Shown: positions 50,649 through 62,989 of the stretch, piece after piece
Numbering within the stretch: position 1 is the stretch's first letter
How the letters are laid out: the number at the start of each line of letters is the position of its first letter
Assembly (NCBI GenBank): GCA_018389105.1
Contig: JACATO010000330.1
Span: forward strand, 1,302,001-1,366,000
Reading direction: 5' to 3'
Origin: Nautilus pompilius
Taxonomy: Eukaryota; Mollusca; Cephalopoda; Nautilida; Nautilidae
Length of the DNA: 64,000 bases
Position numbers and translations under genes: made by a program
The notes under the pieces: model-generated
What the model was told of the DNA's origin: nothing
Seen by the model: the letters and a program-made list of their open reading frames with translations, nothing else
Database searches by the model: none

Positions 50649-50706
50649 CAATACTCTAAGATGTTCTTAGACCTCAAAAGTCAGGGTTCTGTTTAGTCCA
50701 ATACAG
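50649..50706. repeat. Left part of an interrupted ~48-bp tandem repeat
   Basis: One unit, AATACTCTAAGATGTTCTTA then GACCTCAAAAGTCAGGG and GTTTAGTCC, restarts with AATAC at its end. The same unit recurs at 51666-51748 in the same orientation, on the far side of the Tigger remnant. Confidence 0.75.
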
Positions 50707-50942
50707 CATTCCTGCTCCATGGTTTCCCTTCTGTATACCATTTTAGCAATTGTGGTATGGAATTTTTTGCATCCACGATGTAGCAAGGCAAAGTATACTG
50801 TATGCATCACCACTGGTCATCCTGCCACATGGTCTCTCATTCAGAACCTGATGTATCAAGTGGACACTGTCAACCACTCTGTATTATTTTGCATTTCTTC
50901 ACCTTTACTTATTGTTTATTAGCAATAATTTTACCTTTAAAC

Positions 50943-51640
50943 ATGGCCTTTAAATGTGTACTCAGTGGTAAAGGTGAAAAAAAAAGTGTGAAAGGGCCAA
51001 GGAATGTGATGTCTTTAGAAAAGAAATTAGAAGTGGTTGATTAACTTGCTTGTGGTGAGTGCATCTTTGGTGGAGAGACTTATGGGACTTAACGAGTCCA
51101 TCATTAGGACAATAAAGAAAAGTGAAGCTTTGATAAGGGTTAGTATTCAGCAATACATGAGAGCCAAGTATATTACATGCACCTTGTGGAAACTTTGGGG
51201 GATGAAAGCGCTGAAGACATTAAGTTTCAAGTCAGTAAGGGCTGCTTTGAAAACTTTAAGAGGTACAGCCTGTACAATATCAAGATTGTGGGTAAATCTG
51301 CCTCAGCATATCACAAGGCCACTGTGATGTACCTGGAGCATCTGAAGAAGTTGATTGAAAAAAGGATTACCTGCCAGGGCAGGTCTTCAATGCTGACAAG
51401 ACTGGACTTTTTTTGGAAGTACATGCTTAACAGAACTTTTATCTCAGAGGCTGAGAAGTGTGCTCTGGGATTCAAGGAGGCAAAGGACTGACTGACCCTT
51501 CTTCTTTGTGGCAATACCGCTAGGTGTGTGCTTCAGGTCAATGCTCCTGTACCATGGTTCTCCTAATCCGCTGTTTATCATGAGGCCTAATATTTGCTAA
51601 TCGCAATTTTTCCTACCATGAGGTTAAATTTTTGAAAATG
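50943..51640 (+). mobile_element. Tigger (pogo, TIGD1-like) transposase remnant
   Basis: The plus strand reads, with frame changes, a CENPB-type HTH (VMSLEKKLEVVD, then LNESIIRTIKKSEALIRVS), a second HTH with a NIKIVGKSASAYHKA-like segment, and the start of the DDE domain: LFFWKYM-like, then NRTFISEAEKCALGFKEAKD and LTLLLCGN. TIGD1-like proteins have the same order. The remainder of the catalytic domain is lost. It lies in the last part of the BTBD17-like intron, in sense orientation. Confidence 0.8.
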
Positions 51641-51665
51641 ACTGCAGTAGGCAAGCAAACGTGTA

Positions 51666-51748
51666 GTCTGAGATGTCCTTAGACCAAAAAGTCAAGGTCC
51701 CATTTATTCCAATACTCTAAGATATCCTTTGACCTCAAAAAATCTGGA
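51666..51748. repeat. Right part of the ~48-bp tandem repeat (about two units)
   Basis: A diverged unit at 51666-51711 is followed by a partial unit at 51712-51748 that begins AATACTCTAAGATATCCTTT. Both are in the same direction as the unit at 50649-50706. Confidence 0.7.
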
Positions 51749-52313
51749 CAGAGGTTTGGCAGACATCTTTCTTTTTGACTTTCTGTATGAGCATCTTTTT
51801 TTTTATGTAGAATCATGATTCCCAATGACCATTGAGTGATTATGATGTCATTTGTTTGTTTTTAAGGTAAAGCCGCCTCCTATTACCTGTGTGTTGAATA
51901 TTTTCAGGAGCTGAACTTTTCAAGTATAAACAGTCGTCAGTAGATAGCTGATATAATATGTGATTGGGTTGGCAGTGGGGTTAATAAGGATTTACTTTGT
52001 CAGCTATTATGAGGAAACTGAAGTTTTAATTAGCAAGACACTTCAGCATTTGAAATTTAGGAAAGAAAATTATATTTGATTTTAAGAATTTAAAAAAAAT
52101 AACCATTCAATCTTTATATTGATTTTTAGTTTAGTTTTGAGAGGAGAGAAGCCATTATGGTTAAAAGCTATTGGTTTCAAGGCCAGACAACTACTGACAA
52201 ATGGCCAAGGGTTTTCTTTTTTTGCTTTCAGTATAAGGTTCTGTCATATTCAATACAAAGGGGCATTATAATGTTTCTAAAACATAAGTCTTTTTTTTTT
52301 TTTTTTTTAACAG

Positions 52314-53564
52314 AGAATGGAGTCCTCAACACCACTTGCTTCAAGCCAGGACTTCATTCTCAAAGATGAAGGAACATTCATATTGAATGTTTCAAAGTTC
52401 TACAATCGAGAATCCCTGAGTGACATCAGCCTGGTTGTAGGAAATGATAAATATTATGGACACAAATTTGTTCTTGCAAAATCCAGCGATGTGTTTCGAA
52501 CCATGCTTTATTCGAGCCAGTGGAAGCAAGAAGACACCCATGAAGTGAACTTGAATGAAAGCCCAGAATGTCAGACTGTTTTCAGCAGATTCCTGCGTTA
52601 CCTTTACACTGCAGAGATCTCAATCAACATGGAGTCAGCAGTGGGAATTCTCTGCCTGGCTGACAAGTACAATGTGACATCGTTAAAATCACTGTGTACT
52701 AAGTATATGGTGGAGCACACCAAGTCACCCAAAGTACAGAATGCACTGAACTGGTATTCCTGGGCCAAGGCGCTAAACATGGATGACTTGATCGAACAGT
52801 GTTCAAAGACCATAGCATGGAATGCTGATGCTATTATTAACTCAACAGAATGGCTAAACATGGACATTGACTTTGTTTTGGACATTCTACAAAGCTCATC
52901 TCTGGTTGTTTCAAATGAGTATGCATTATATCTTGCCCTGAAGAGCTGGCTGCTTAGCGAGTCACATTTTCCCAACCTACTCCAAAATACCCAAAAGCTT
53001 CTGCTTTTTATTCGCTTTCCTCAAATGATGGTTCCACAGTTACATGAAATTGAAAATTCTGACATGGCAGACAGAAAGGAAAGTTCAGGACTGATCCATG
53101 AGTTGATCAGCAAGGCTTATCGTTTTCGATCCCTCTGTCCAGTTCAGAAAGATCTTAACGTTAGTTTTGATGAATCTTTTTACATGCCCCGAGATTACAA
53201 GGATCTCATGGTTGACAGCATTCGCATGCAGAACACATTACGGTTTGGGATTCAGGTAGATGTGCAGACATATGTGGGTCCAGTGCCGTCCATAGTCAGG
53301 GAAGGCGACTGGAAAATCACATATCGAAAAAGTGGAGACTCATGGATACTGCAAATCTATTGTCATGAGTCAGCCCTGATCCAGGGGGAGGCTCGGATCA
53401 TAGCCAGTCTCATTGTTTTTAATGAAGAAGAAAAGGTCATCCAAATTGAGCAGACTGCTCCTACGGTTTGTTCTCGTGGGAAGCACATCAGTTTGACAAT
53501 CAATGTGACTTCTCCAGAGGAGGCCAAGACTATGACTGTTCTGATTAAGCCAGTTCCATTTTGA
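52314..53564 (+). CDS. BTB-BACK domain protein, BTBD17-like, coding region in one exon
   Basis: BTB-BACK proteins often act as dimeric adaptors, many of them for cullin-3 ubiquitin ligases. The role of this subfamily is unclear. The acceptor follows a T18 tract (52291-52308) and AACAG. The internal ATG is at 52317 and 415 codons run to TGA at 53562-53564. BTB fold: about residues 28-130 (LSDISLVVGNDKYYGHKFVL, FRTMLYSS, FSRFLRYLYTAEI, LADKYNV). BACK: about 140-250 (ALNWYSWAKALNMDDLIEQC, STEWLNMD, LALKSWLL, IRFPQMMVPQL). The tail has FYMPRDYKDLM and a beta-rich end finishing VLIKPVPF. These features match vertebrate BTBD17 in order (FLPRNY, LIVKPV). Unlike vertebrate BTBD17, no signal peptide is visible, even with the two extra residues the upstream exon would add. 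No Kelch repeats follow. Confidence 0.88.
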   Translation, partial: RMESSTPLASSQDFILKDEGTFILNVSKFYNRESLSDISLVVGNDKYYGHKFVLAKSSDVFRTMLYSSQWKQEDTHEVNLNESPECQTVFSRFLRYLYTAEISINMESAVGILCLADKYNVTSLKSLCTKYMVEHTKSPKVQNALNWYSWAKALNMDDLIEQCSKTIAWNADAIINSTEWLNMDIDFVLDILQSSSLVVSNEYALYLALKSWLLSESHFPNLLQNTQKLLLFIRFPQMMVPQLHEIENSDMADRKESSGLIHELISKAYRFRSLCPVQKDLNVSFDESFYMPRDYKDLMVDSIRMQNTLRFGIQVDVQTYVGPVPSIVREGDWKITYRKSGDSWILQIYCHESALIQGEARIIASLIVFNEEEKVIQIEQTAPTVCSRGKHISLTINVTSPEEAKTMTVLIKPVPF

Positions 53565-56500
53565 AGATTAGTCTGCGCTAGTAGTTTTAACCAGTGTCCC
53601 TGGCCTCAATTAACTCACTCACACTCCGATTGACATCAGAATGCTTGAGTGACATCAGTTATTTCTGGCATAAGTTGGGCTGTAACTTTTATGAATGTTT
53701 TGCGCATTCCTTGATATACCTCCTACTAGTGTATTATTATTTTTTAGGAGAGAAAACCCTGAAGTTGTTGTCACATTCTACGTTAGCACTTACTTGACAG
53801 GTTGTTGTAGTGTTTGTTAAAAAAAAAAAGAATATATTTTACCAAAGTTTGATTTAGCTGGATTAAAACTTGATGGCATTATTGGACAATGTGTACAACG
53901 ACATATGTGTATAATTTTTTTTTTTTAAATTAAATCTCTTTTTTGCAATTGCTGAGTAAATCACATCCTTGCATTAAGAAACCCTACAAATGCACCAATA
54001 AGAATGGAAGTTTAATCGTACCAATCTGGAACGTCAGTATTTTTAGATTTCAGTCCCCCCGCCCCTGCAGGCCATGGTTTCTCAGCAACATAATATGAGG
54101 GAGAACTTTCATTCTAGCATGATAGTAGATGGGCATTAAAAAAAAAGAAATATTCATCACAGATACCCGGATACAGTGGAGACTTTATATGTGTCATGAG
54201 ATGTTATGGAACTCTTCATAAATTTAGTGGCTCTTTGTTGTTGTATCTGTTGACATACAAACATCTCAGATGACGTTTGCACTGGGGTTTAAAATCTCAG
54301 ATGGAATTCAGAATAACTTTTCCATTTATCTTATGAAATCTTCTGAAAGGAAAACCTTTTCTATTTGCACAGTTTAAATCACATACTATGGGTATCATTA
54401 TTCCTTTGGATTTTTTAAATGAAAAAGTTTGCTAAATGATAAACAAGTATTTGAGCAATTTATGCCATTGCATATGTCAAACTTTGTCTGATTGGATAAA
54501 CCCTTTGTCATGTGGTGCACAAATCTTGACCTCCCCACCCTACCATGTTCCTTTGGAACACAAAGAGGGTATTGGGAGGTAAATGATCAGGAAAATTTTT
54601 TGAGTTTCTCATTTCTCTCTGTGAGTAGACCATGGAGGTTTATAACAATCTCAACAGCTTGAAACATGGATGCTACAGTTCAGAAGGATGTTAGCCTGAC
54701 TGACATTAAAAGAACTGCAATATACTGGAAGCAGACAGAAGAGGATTACTAAACAGCCTATTAACATGTGCAGTAAGTAAATGCATGTGTTTGTAAGTAC
54801 AGAGTGTTAAGAGTATTCTCTTACAAGACACTCATTTTTTGGTGAACTCCGTTTTAGTCTCCATTGTTTACATGGCAGCTTTCAACTTCTAAAATAGACC
54901 ACTGGAGTAAGCAGGCACCACATGTCAGCTGTTCTGGAATGAGTTCTTAAAACTCCAGTTTACATCTTTGCAATTCTTCATGTAACTGTTTAATTTTTTT
55001 CATTTTTTGATAACAGTATCTGGTATTTTATCAAAGCCATTTGCTAAAGTCTTAACTTCATGTGATATATCATAGTTCTTTGAGGTTTTCTCGTAATCCA
55101 TGATTCAGTGCTAAAAAATTAGGGTAAACTTCAGAGTAGCCTGCTACATCAGGTATGCAGTCAGTGGAATGGACATACTCTGATTGAATAACAATTCTAA
55201 TTCGGTTTTGCTTATATCTCATTGTAACACACCACCGTTGGAAAGACATGGGGTGTGGTCAGTTTTTGTTTTAGGATTATTCTCATATTTATGGGTACTG
55301 GGTATTGGTCCTGACAGAGTAATATCACTTCTGCCCAGTAAATATATATGTTCTCAAGGTTTCAGTGTGGGAGTAGGGAGTGAGATTCTTCTGTCAGAAT
55401 AAGTTTCCTGCTCTCTGTAAATACACAGCCATGCTCAAGATTTAAAATAACATACTCTTCAGAGGGTTAAAGTGGGTCTGTGCAAAGCATGCTTCTACAA
55501 GCAGTGAAAAAACCACTGCATGTAGTTCTGATAAGATAGTGCTGGGAAAAAAAGAATATATGTAAAAAAAATATAAACCTAAAATTTCATTTCTATCCAG
55601 CTGTAATTGTTTACAGGTTGATGACTACATTTACCTGGCTAGATCTTTTATTATATTTTCACCTGATTACACTAACTTCTGGGAATCCCATGGAGGTGGG
55701 TTATTTCCCAAACACCTGACTAGAACCTTCATTACCAAAACTTGTGCCAAAGAAAAAAATTTTTTTTTTTGATTGACTGGACAAAAAATGTAAAAAGAAA
55801 AAGAAAAATAAAAGAAAATTGTTTTAAAATTTACTTCCTGAAAGCATCAAAGTGATAATATTTTAATAATTTCTTCCTTCCCTGCTCCTCTGCTTCTAGT
55901 TTCTCCGGTCTTTATAAATGGTGCACTATTACATCTGTTTATACTTACTTTATGTCATGTGCCTTTAATTTTTTTAAGATAAAACCATAATTGTCTTGTT
56001 TTTTTGTATGCAAAAAACCCAACTGCAGATAAGGGAGTTTGTGGTACCTGTGGTATTCTGGTTGATGTATCCTGCTCCTGTGTACAGGAAAGCCAAATAC
56101 TGCTGATTTCAGCATGGGGAACTCTTCTGACCTGAACTGAGAGAAAGCCCATGGAAGTCAGAGAACTATCCTCAAACCACGCACAGTTCTGAACCAATTT
56201 GAAATAAAATTATTGCTGCTACCATGACAAGCAAGCACACCATGTTAACCTGCCACCCTAAACCATAGTCAAAAGTTGCGTTTAATCACAGTGTCACTGA
56301 AAATCTTATAAGTGAATGGATAGTGTGTCCGAAGAGAAGCAATACCTTATTTTCCTATGTACCAATTTCAGTAAAGCATGATTTTAACTTCAGCATTTAT
56401 TTAAAAGCATGAAAAGAACCCCTCTTTTTTTAAATTTAAAAATCTTGTGCAGTTTTGTTTACTTTACAGTTTGTGTTAATGAACAACCACATGGGTTTGT

Positions 56501-59500
56501 GGCTATGACCCTGATGTTTCTTCATCTGTGACTTCTTAATATAAGTTTAAGTGGAGCTTGTAGATAGGAATGCTGTAGCAGCTTTTGCCACATGCCTCGT
56601 ATGTGCCATTTTTTCATTTAATTCTCTCCACTGTAATAACCTCAACTAAGCATAATTTCAAAAAGCTTGTAATTTGTTTTCTGAACCATCTTGCCTATTT
56701 CAGCTTTCTCCAGCTACTTTGCTCTGCTATAAAAGTTTGAGCAGAGCTACTTTGGGTAGCAAAGGCATGAAAGATAAAGTTCAATATTCATTATCGTCCA
56801 TCAAACCTTACATTCGATTAGTCATAAAACTAGATGTCAGTTTTGCCATTACATCACATGCTGTCACATATAATGGTACGAGAAACCCTGTCTGACCATT
56901 GGCTGTAGATGTTTTCTTCACATCCATGTTCATCCGTTTGATGCGTAGGACTGCTGGTGTGACTCATCAGTAAGCCCTATTGGCCTTCATAACTGCATTG
57001 GGTGGTCTGCCGTCTGGTGTGCCTGTTGATTTGTGGCAACTGATCCACAGTAGCAAAGTTCGAGTCATTCATTGCCTCATTTGCACACTTTCAGCAAGAT
57101 TAGATAGGTTTTTTCTTTAGCTATCGCAAACTTGACAAACAAATGCCAATCATTTGATGTGCATTGTCAGCAGTGATGGCTGAACCATGGTAATATCGGC
57201 CCAATGTGATTGTGCTAGGATAATACAAACACTTGGCTCTAAAAGTTTGGAGTGGCATGCAAAATGAAAAACTAGCAGATGGTGCTGTGAACTAGCAACT
57301 GTCAGTGAGCCGTTTTACTTGGTTTCATGCCAGACATTTTTCATTTGGCAAGTGTAAGTGATTTACATAAAAGAGAAAAATAGCAGGCCTTATTTTTTAA
57401 AAAAAGAACCTGACAATACAAAAGACAAACAAAATAACAGAAAAACCACCATGGAATTTCTTCTGCATAGTTATTTCACAATCAACCCAAATCTTTTACA
57501 GATCATTTTAAAATGAATGCAGTGCCTAGGAGGGAAAGAAAAAGAGATGAGGAGGCCACACTTGAAGTAAAGTCATCTTTACTTCATGTCTAATGTAACC
57601 AAAAGACCAACTTCACACAGCATTTCATACTTCACTTGTCCCATAACCCGTTCGGGGCACTTCGAGAGGTGTCTAGGGCATCTCACAACCTGGCAGAGCC
57701 CATCCCTCTCCAGGTTGAGAATCAAGGTATATGTCAGCATCCAGAGTGTGTTGTACAGCTGTTTCAGGCTCATGCAGCATTTATGTGATGTTAAATATGA
57801 AAGATAGTAAATGTGACATAAATGTTGTATAAAGATGGCCTTTATTAAATATTACTTTTCATTCAATGCTAGTTTCTTATGAGAACAACCTTATTATTGC
57901 ACTCGTACCACGAGTTTTGCTGCTGTAGCATCACCACAGTTTGTATAAATATGACACCTGCCTGCCCCAGTACACAGAATTAAACCTGTTACATTACAGT
58001 TATCTTTTTAAATCATTGGCACCCAAAATTTAAAATTATTATTATTGTTATTTTGGCCTATCACTTTTATTTGTTTCTTTTACTTTTGCTTTATCAATGT
58101 ACAATATAAAATCACTTCTAAGTGGTTTTGTGTGTTTTATTTAGCAGAGCAACTCATCTTTTTTTGACACTGATAAGTCTCTTATTTAATATTACTGGTT
58201 TCAGGTGTGTCATGGGTGTTAGCTATCCTTTGATTCTGTTCACCTATTGATTGCATTGGCAGACAAAGGTCAAATCATATTATGTGTTAAGCCCAGGCAG
58301 GTTTAACACAATCATTATTCTATTATTTATTTATTGCTTAATTATATGATTATTGTATAAAACTCTAAGAAGAAAATGCAAGGATATTTTTATTTACAAT
58401 TTTATCACTATTATTAATTATTTACAAACATTGGTACTGCATCTTTTCCACTATAAGGTTGGATTTTTGTAATAAAAAGTGTGTTTGTGTGTGTCTAGAA
58501 GAATCCTATACTTACTTTCACTTTAGTTAAAACATTGTCAGCCATATTGCTAAAAATACCAAGTAGTAGCCAATTACTGAATACTATTTGCTGACATATA
58601 TTAAGTATTTTAAAGAATTTTACCTATAATTTTGTTTTTAGTAATTTAAATAATATTTGTCAAATATTTAGAATCAGAGAAGTTAGAACTCTTATCTAGG
58701 AAAAAAAAAACTTTATTGGTCATATAATGGCATCTGTGCAAAAGTATTTTTTGTTTAGCCTTTAAATACAGAAGAATAAAAACATTAATGGATGCAAGTC
58801 TTGAAATATTAAAATATATGTAACATTTTTCTTTTATCAAAGCATGGTTATATTCCATTTATTTTGTTGAGGCGTGGACTTTTATCATTTTTTAAAAAAT
58901 ATATTTAAATAATTTTGGGGAATATTCAGATGTGACTTTCTCTTTTTATTTTTTCTAAACAAACTGATGAATGGTTACTGAGCTGGTGTCACTAAGAGAG
59001 AAAGGATTGATTCCTTTGTACACCAATCTGAGATTTTTCAAAACACATCGGAGTTTATTGATTGCTGTGTCCCATGTGATGTTGGTCCAGTCACATGATC
59101 TAGTGCTTAGGGAGCTGTTTTTATTTTTTTTTAGATTTATCATGTAACAGTCTGGCCAATGAATATTTATTTTAAGGGTGTACACTGTACACCAGTTAGT
59201 CAGGCCAGACAATTAAAGTAAAATTACTGTTACTATTAAGTGTAGTAAATGAATATCTCTTTTTTATTATTGAGAAATTTTTATTTATTTATATACAGCT
59301 TTTAAAGGTCACAGTTAATATCAACCATGTTGGGAACTGACCTGTACGGGTAACAGCAGTTTATGTAGATAAGAGAGGTTGAAGGTAGTGCATCTTAATT
59401 CTGTACTTTTAATTCACCAAAACACTCGAAAATATTTCTTGCCATTTTTACAGAAACTTTTACATTAGGCTTCAGATTTTTACAGCATCTTGGCAACAAT

Positions 59501-61120
59501 ACCAGGGATCTCCCCCTCATCCGATTTCTTAAAGATAACTTTTTAGAATGGTTGCAAAGCAAAACTTTTCCGATTCAATTCTTGTTTTTTTTAAATAACA
59601 TCTATCCTCTACCTGTGATTACTCTTAGCTGCTGAGGAATGCAGTCATCATGCATTGTGGGGTTCATGAAAAACTGATAAATTTAATTTTCAGAATGACA
59701 TACTAAGCATAAAATTATATTCTATGCAAAATCATTGCACAGTTTGGTTATTTAAATCATCTCCCTTAGATGTTTTACATGAGAAACAATCACTCCTAGC
59801 ATCATCACGTTGTCCTCCCTCTTTAGTTCTAATGCTATGACATGGTGATATTTTTCACAATGCTTCTGTAAAATGGACATTTGTATCCACAATTATTGGT
59901 AAAGCAGAAAATTGCTGACGAGAGCACTGATGATTACAGATGACTTATCTGTCAGCAAAACTAGCAAGAGACAGATGAACTTATGTCAGATTATGGAAAA
60001 AGAGTCACTGAGTTATTAACTTGTGCAAATGATTAGTAAATGGACTTCCTGATGGAAATACTTGTGATCCCTTTTTCCTTTTTCAGTTCTGTCAGTAAAA
60101 GCAATCTAAAAATCCACTGTGGATTGGAGTTGGCCAGTCACATTGTATGCTTCTTTAAATTCTGATCTTTCATTTTAATTATTTTGGAACTCAAGAGTTT
60201 GTTTTTTTTTTTAATTTTAAAAATTGTTCTCATAGTGAGCTGTAAACTTAACTCTTCAAAACCATAGCATAGAGTCTTCATTATACCACAGTTTCTTCAG
60301 ATTATTTGTTATAAACGCAATAACATAATAGCAGGCTGGGTGATGACTAAATAGGTTAATGACCTTTCAGATAGATGACAGGGAGGATGCAAGCAATGTA
60401 GGTCAGTGGAGTACAGCAACCATTTTTCCAACAAAGCGCTAAAGCCGGATATTACAGTATTAACAACAGACTCAAAAGGTAGCCAAAATGTACTTTTTTT
60501 GCTCATATCTGGATGTTGATATGGCTTTGTTTCCACTTTGCTTCATTGAACATAGTCTCCTGTTCTGATTAATTACAGTTGGTGTTACAAATGTCGGTAA
60601 ATCGGCATTCCTTGACAACAAGCATTTACAGAAAATAAAAGATACCTAAATTATTGTTGGATATGCAACTGAATTTCTCATTGCTTCTGTTGTATTTTTC
60701 CCCCTAAGGTTGCAATGAATGCCCCTGCTCCCCTTGGTATGAACCAATGAATCTTTGATGAACTGTCAGATAAAAATCTCTCTAGTCAAAAGTTGACTTC
60801 ATGTTGCAATGACTTTAAAACGTCATGTATTTTTAATCGCATGTCAACTCAATTTTTTTCTTTTTACTTGTACATATAGAATACTAATTTAATGTATACT
60901 AATACTATAAATAGGGAGCAACATCAGAGTTAGTTTTGTTTTCTGGAGTATTTAACTTCATCTTGGTGCTTCATTTTCTAAAATATCTTGGAGGTAATCT
61001 CTGGTCTGCTTTTGTATATACTAAATGTAACAATTTTTTTGGACTTGTGAAATCCGGTATTTCATCTTTGATTCCTTGTTGGAACTTTTTATTTGCATTA
61101 ATAAAGTTATTTAAAAAAAA
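53565..61120. other. Downstream of the BTBD17-like gene: possible long 3' UTR or intergenic DNA
   Basis: There is no coding exon in 7.5 kb. Weak polyadenylation signals occur early (ATTAAA at 53929-53934). The clearest AATAAA in a 3' end-like context is at 61100-61105. It also holds the truncated SINE at 57628. Whether this is UTR cannot be decided from sequence. Confidence 0.4.
57628..57774 (-). repeat. 5'-truncated copy of the SINE seen at 20928-21180
   Basis: Shared segments with the full copy include CTTCACTTGTCCCATAACCC, GGTGTCTAGGG, CAGGTTGAGA-like and TGTCAGCATCCAGAG, in the same order. The tRNA head is missing. Imperfect copies of CAGCATTTCAT/CAGCATTTATG flank it and may be its target duplication. 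Confidence 0.85.
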
Positions 61121-61126
61121 AAAAAA
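61100..61126 (+). terminator. AATAAA followed by an A14 run
   Basis: AATAAAGTTATTT then A14. It resembles an mRNA 3' end, but the A-run starts only about 8 bp after the signal. It is either a polyadenylation region for the BTBD17-like transcript or the genomic tail of an old retroposed sequence. Confidence 0.3.
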
Positions 61127-62767
61127 CTTAATGATGTGTTTGTTCCTTGAGCTCTGCAGCTATTGACCAATGGTGAATAAGATCTTTCTGTTGTCTATAG
61201 GCTTAGTTAAGCACCGTGAGGTAGGCCAGCCGTTCAGTTTATACCAAGCCCTGGTGGTGGATATCCCAATTTCTTAACTTGATTAAAGCATTTACACTTC
61301 ATTTCCCCCCCTTTTAAATGATAAAATCTGAAAATTTAAAAGGTAGTTCAGAAAATTTCCTATCATTTACCATTTTCTTAGTGCCTTTGCACATTGATAA
61401 AAAATTATGCTGAGAAACTAGCAGTGTAAAGCATTTCTATTCACCTTATCTGGACAGCTGTTTCAGTGGCACATTGGCCAAAAAAAACCCCTCAAACACA
61501 TCACAGGTTAGCCGGGCCACTTGTCCATTTGAAAAACAGAAACATCTGCTGTGAATCAGAACAAAGTTAAACTCAAATGATATGGTGATAGGTGAAACAA
61601 AGGCCCATTGGTTGTGGTTTAGTTGCTACTACTGAGTTGGGAACTGGCTAAACCCGTTCAATACCTTCTATAAATAGCAGTTTACCAATTACTTTTCCAT
61701 TTTTTCTCAACGTTTTAACATGTCCATAGCAAATGGATGATTGTCTGTGTGTGTCAGACTCTATTGGGGAATGTTGTAGAGGCTATCTGCTGGACATATG
61801 CAGACTTACTACAAAATTAGAAAATAATCCAAGCTCTTTAAGGCAAATCTCAGTGAAGGAAATTTAATAAATCAGGCTGTTTTGAATGTTTCATTGAGTT
61901 GTGATGCTTTGTCAACACTCCACAATCATGCAAGTTTAACCCTTAGAACCTGTTGGATGCATCAATCGGTGTAGCCACCCGCTGCAGCTAGAGAACAGCT
62001 GGTCACACTTGCAATCTTTTATGCCTTTGCTTGATTGTTGATTGTTGCTAAATAGTTAATTGCATATGAATCTCCCAGTGTAGGTTCTGCAAGTGGGGCT
62101 ACAAACACATCACTAGATTTACACACACATCAGAAGGGATTTTCTTTTGTTACTTCTGCATTTCTCATTTGAAAGACAATACTTACAATTTTTATTTCTG
62201 AATATGAAACAAGTTTAAATTTGTTATCATTAACCATGATTAACAATGTATTTGATTGACTTTTTAAAAAAAACAAAACAAAACATTTTGTAATTTTTAT
62301 ATTGTGCCAACCTCCAAAATTACATACGTTTTTCAATATACAATTCACTTTTTTCCTTCATAAAACAAAACAAAAAAAAATCTATAACTTTTTAGTGTGA
62401 AAAACAAGATTGCACCGTTCGTTTTTAATTGTTATCCTTTCTGCTATAATTTTAAAGATAAAGATTAAGTTTCAGGAAGAAAAAAGAAATATTGTAGTAC
62501 CTTTCCTAGATGCAACCCCATTGTTTTCTGTGTCTACCTGAGCGCGCATCTAAAGCTATGAACTTCTGTTATCAGCTGCTTCTATGCAAATGTTGATTAG
62601 CAGAAAGACCTGTTTCGCTACACACATTAAAACGTGACTCATTTCAAAACTATGGGAATGGCTCAGATGCTTTTAATGAAGAAACTATGTCAAATAGCAT
62701 TCTTGAGTGGCAGGTTAAAAAAAAAAAAATTATACCAGCAAATGTATTGCTATTTTTCTGGAGACAG
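61127..62767. other. Intergenic AT-rich DNA
   Basis: No gene, RNA or recognisable transposon seen. Confidence 0.5.
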
Positions 62768-62905
62768 GTGATAGGTGGATTCCGCCCAGAGTCTAATCGA
62801 ATTTTCCAGCAATGTAACTGCGCTGGACAGAGTATCACGGACGTAGGCCCCAGATTGATCAATAAACACCACCCCGACCCGCAGGGAAAACAACGAAAAG
62901 AAAAG
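62768..62905 (+). other. Candidate exon of an unrecognised gene
   Basis: A GC-richer block between AT-rich DNA and the right-hand CpG-rich region, with an acceptor (TCTGGAGACAG) and a donor (AAAAG then GTAGGG). It is 138 bp, phase 0 at both ends, and open in that frame for 46 codons (VIGGFRPESNRIFQQCNCAG at the start, a basic KQRKEK at the end). No family recognised. The minus-strand reading is also open but has no acceptor AG in the right place. Confidence 0.25.
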
Positions 62906-62989
62906 GTAGGGGTCAGAGATGTGAGTGAAAGCCAAACAGAGAAAAGCAGCAGTCAGTCCGCTGTTAGTTCCATCGCTCTGTGAGACAAG

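Noticed and set aside
52157-52369. Plus-strand frame overlapping the BTB exon start in another phase
   Set aside because: It is the intron tail read through the T18 tract and acceptor. It stops 54 bases into the exon and matters only as the out-of-frame outcome of the candidate exon at 38445.
52604-52975. 123-codon frame antisense to the BTB gene
   Set aside because: It is a shadow of the conserved BTB-BACK coding sequence and has no independent features.
56674-57330. Somewhat GC-richer block with short open frames downstream of the BTB gene
   Set aside because: It might be an old dispersed repeat, but no transposase, reverse transcriptase, promoter box or terminal repeat could be recognised.
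62750-62935. Minus-strand frame opposite the candidate exon at 62768
   Set aside because: It is open and superficially protein-like, but there is no AG acceptor after its pyrimidine tract and no proper donor, whereas the plus strand has both.
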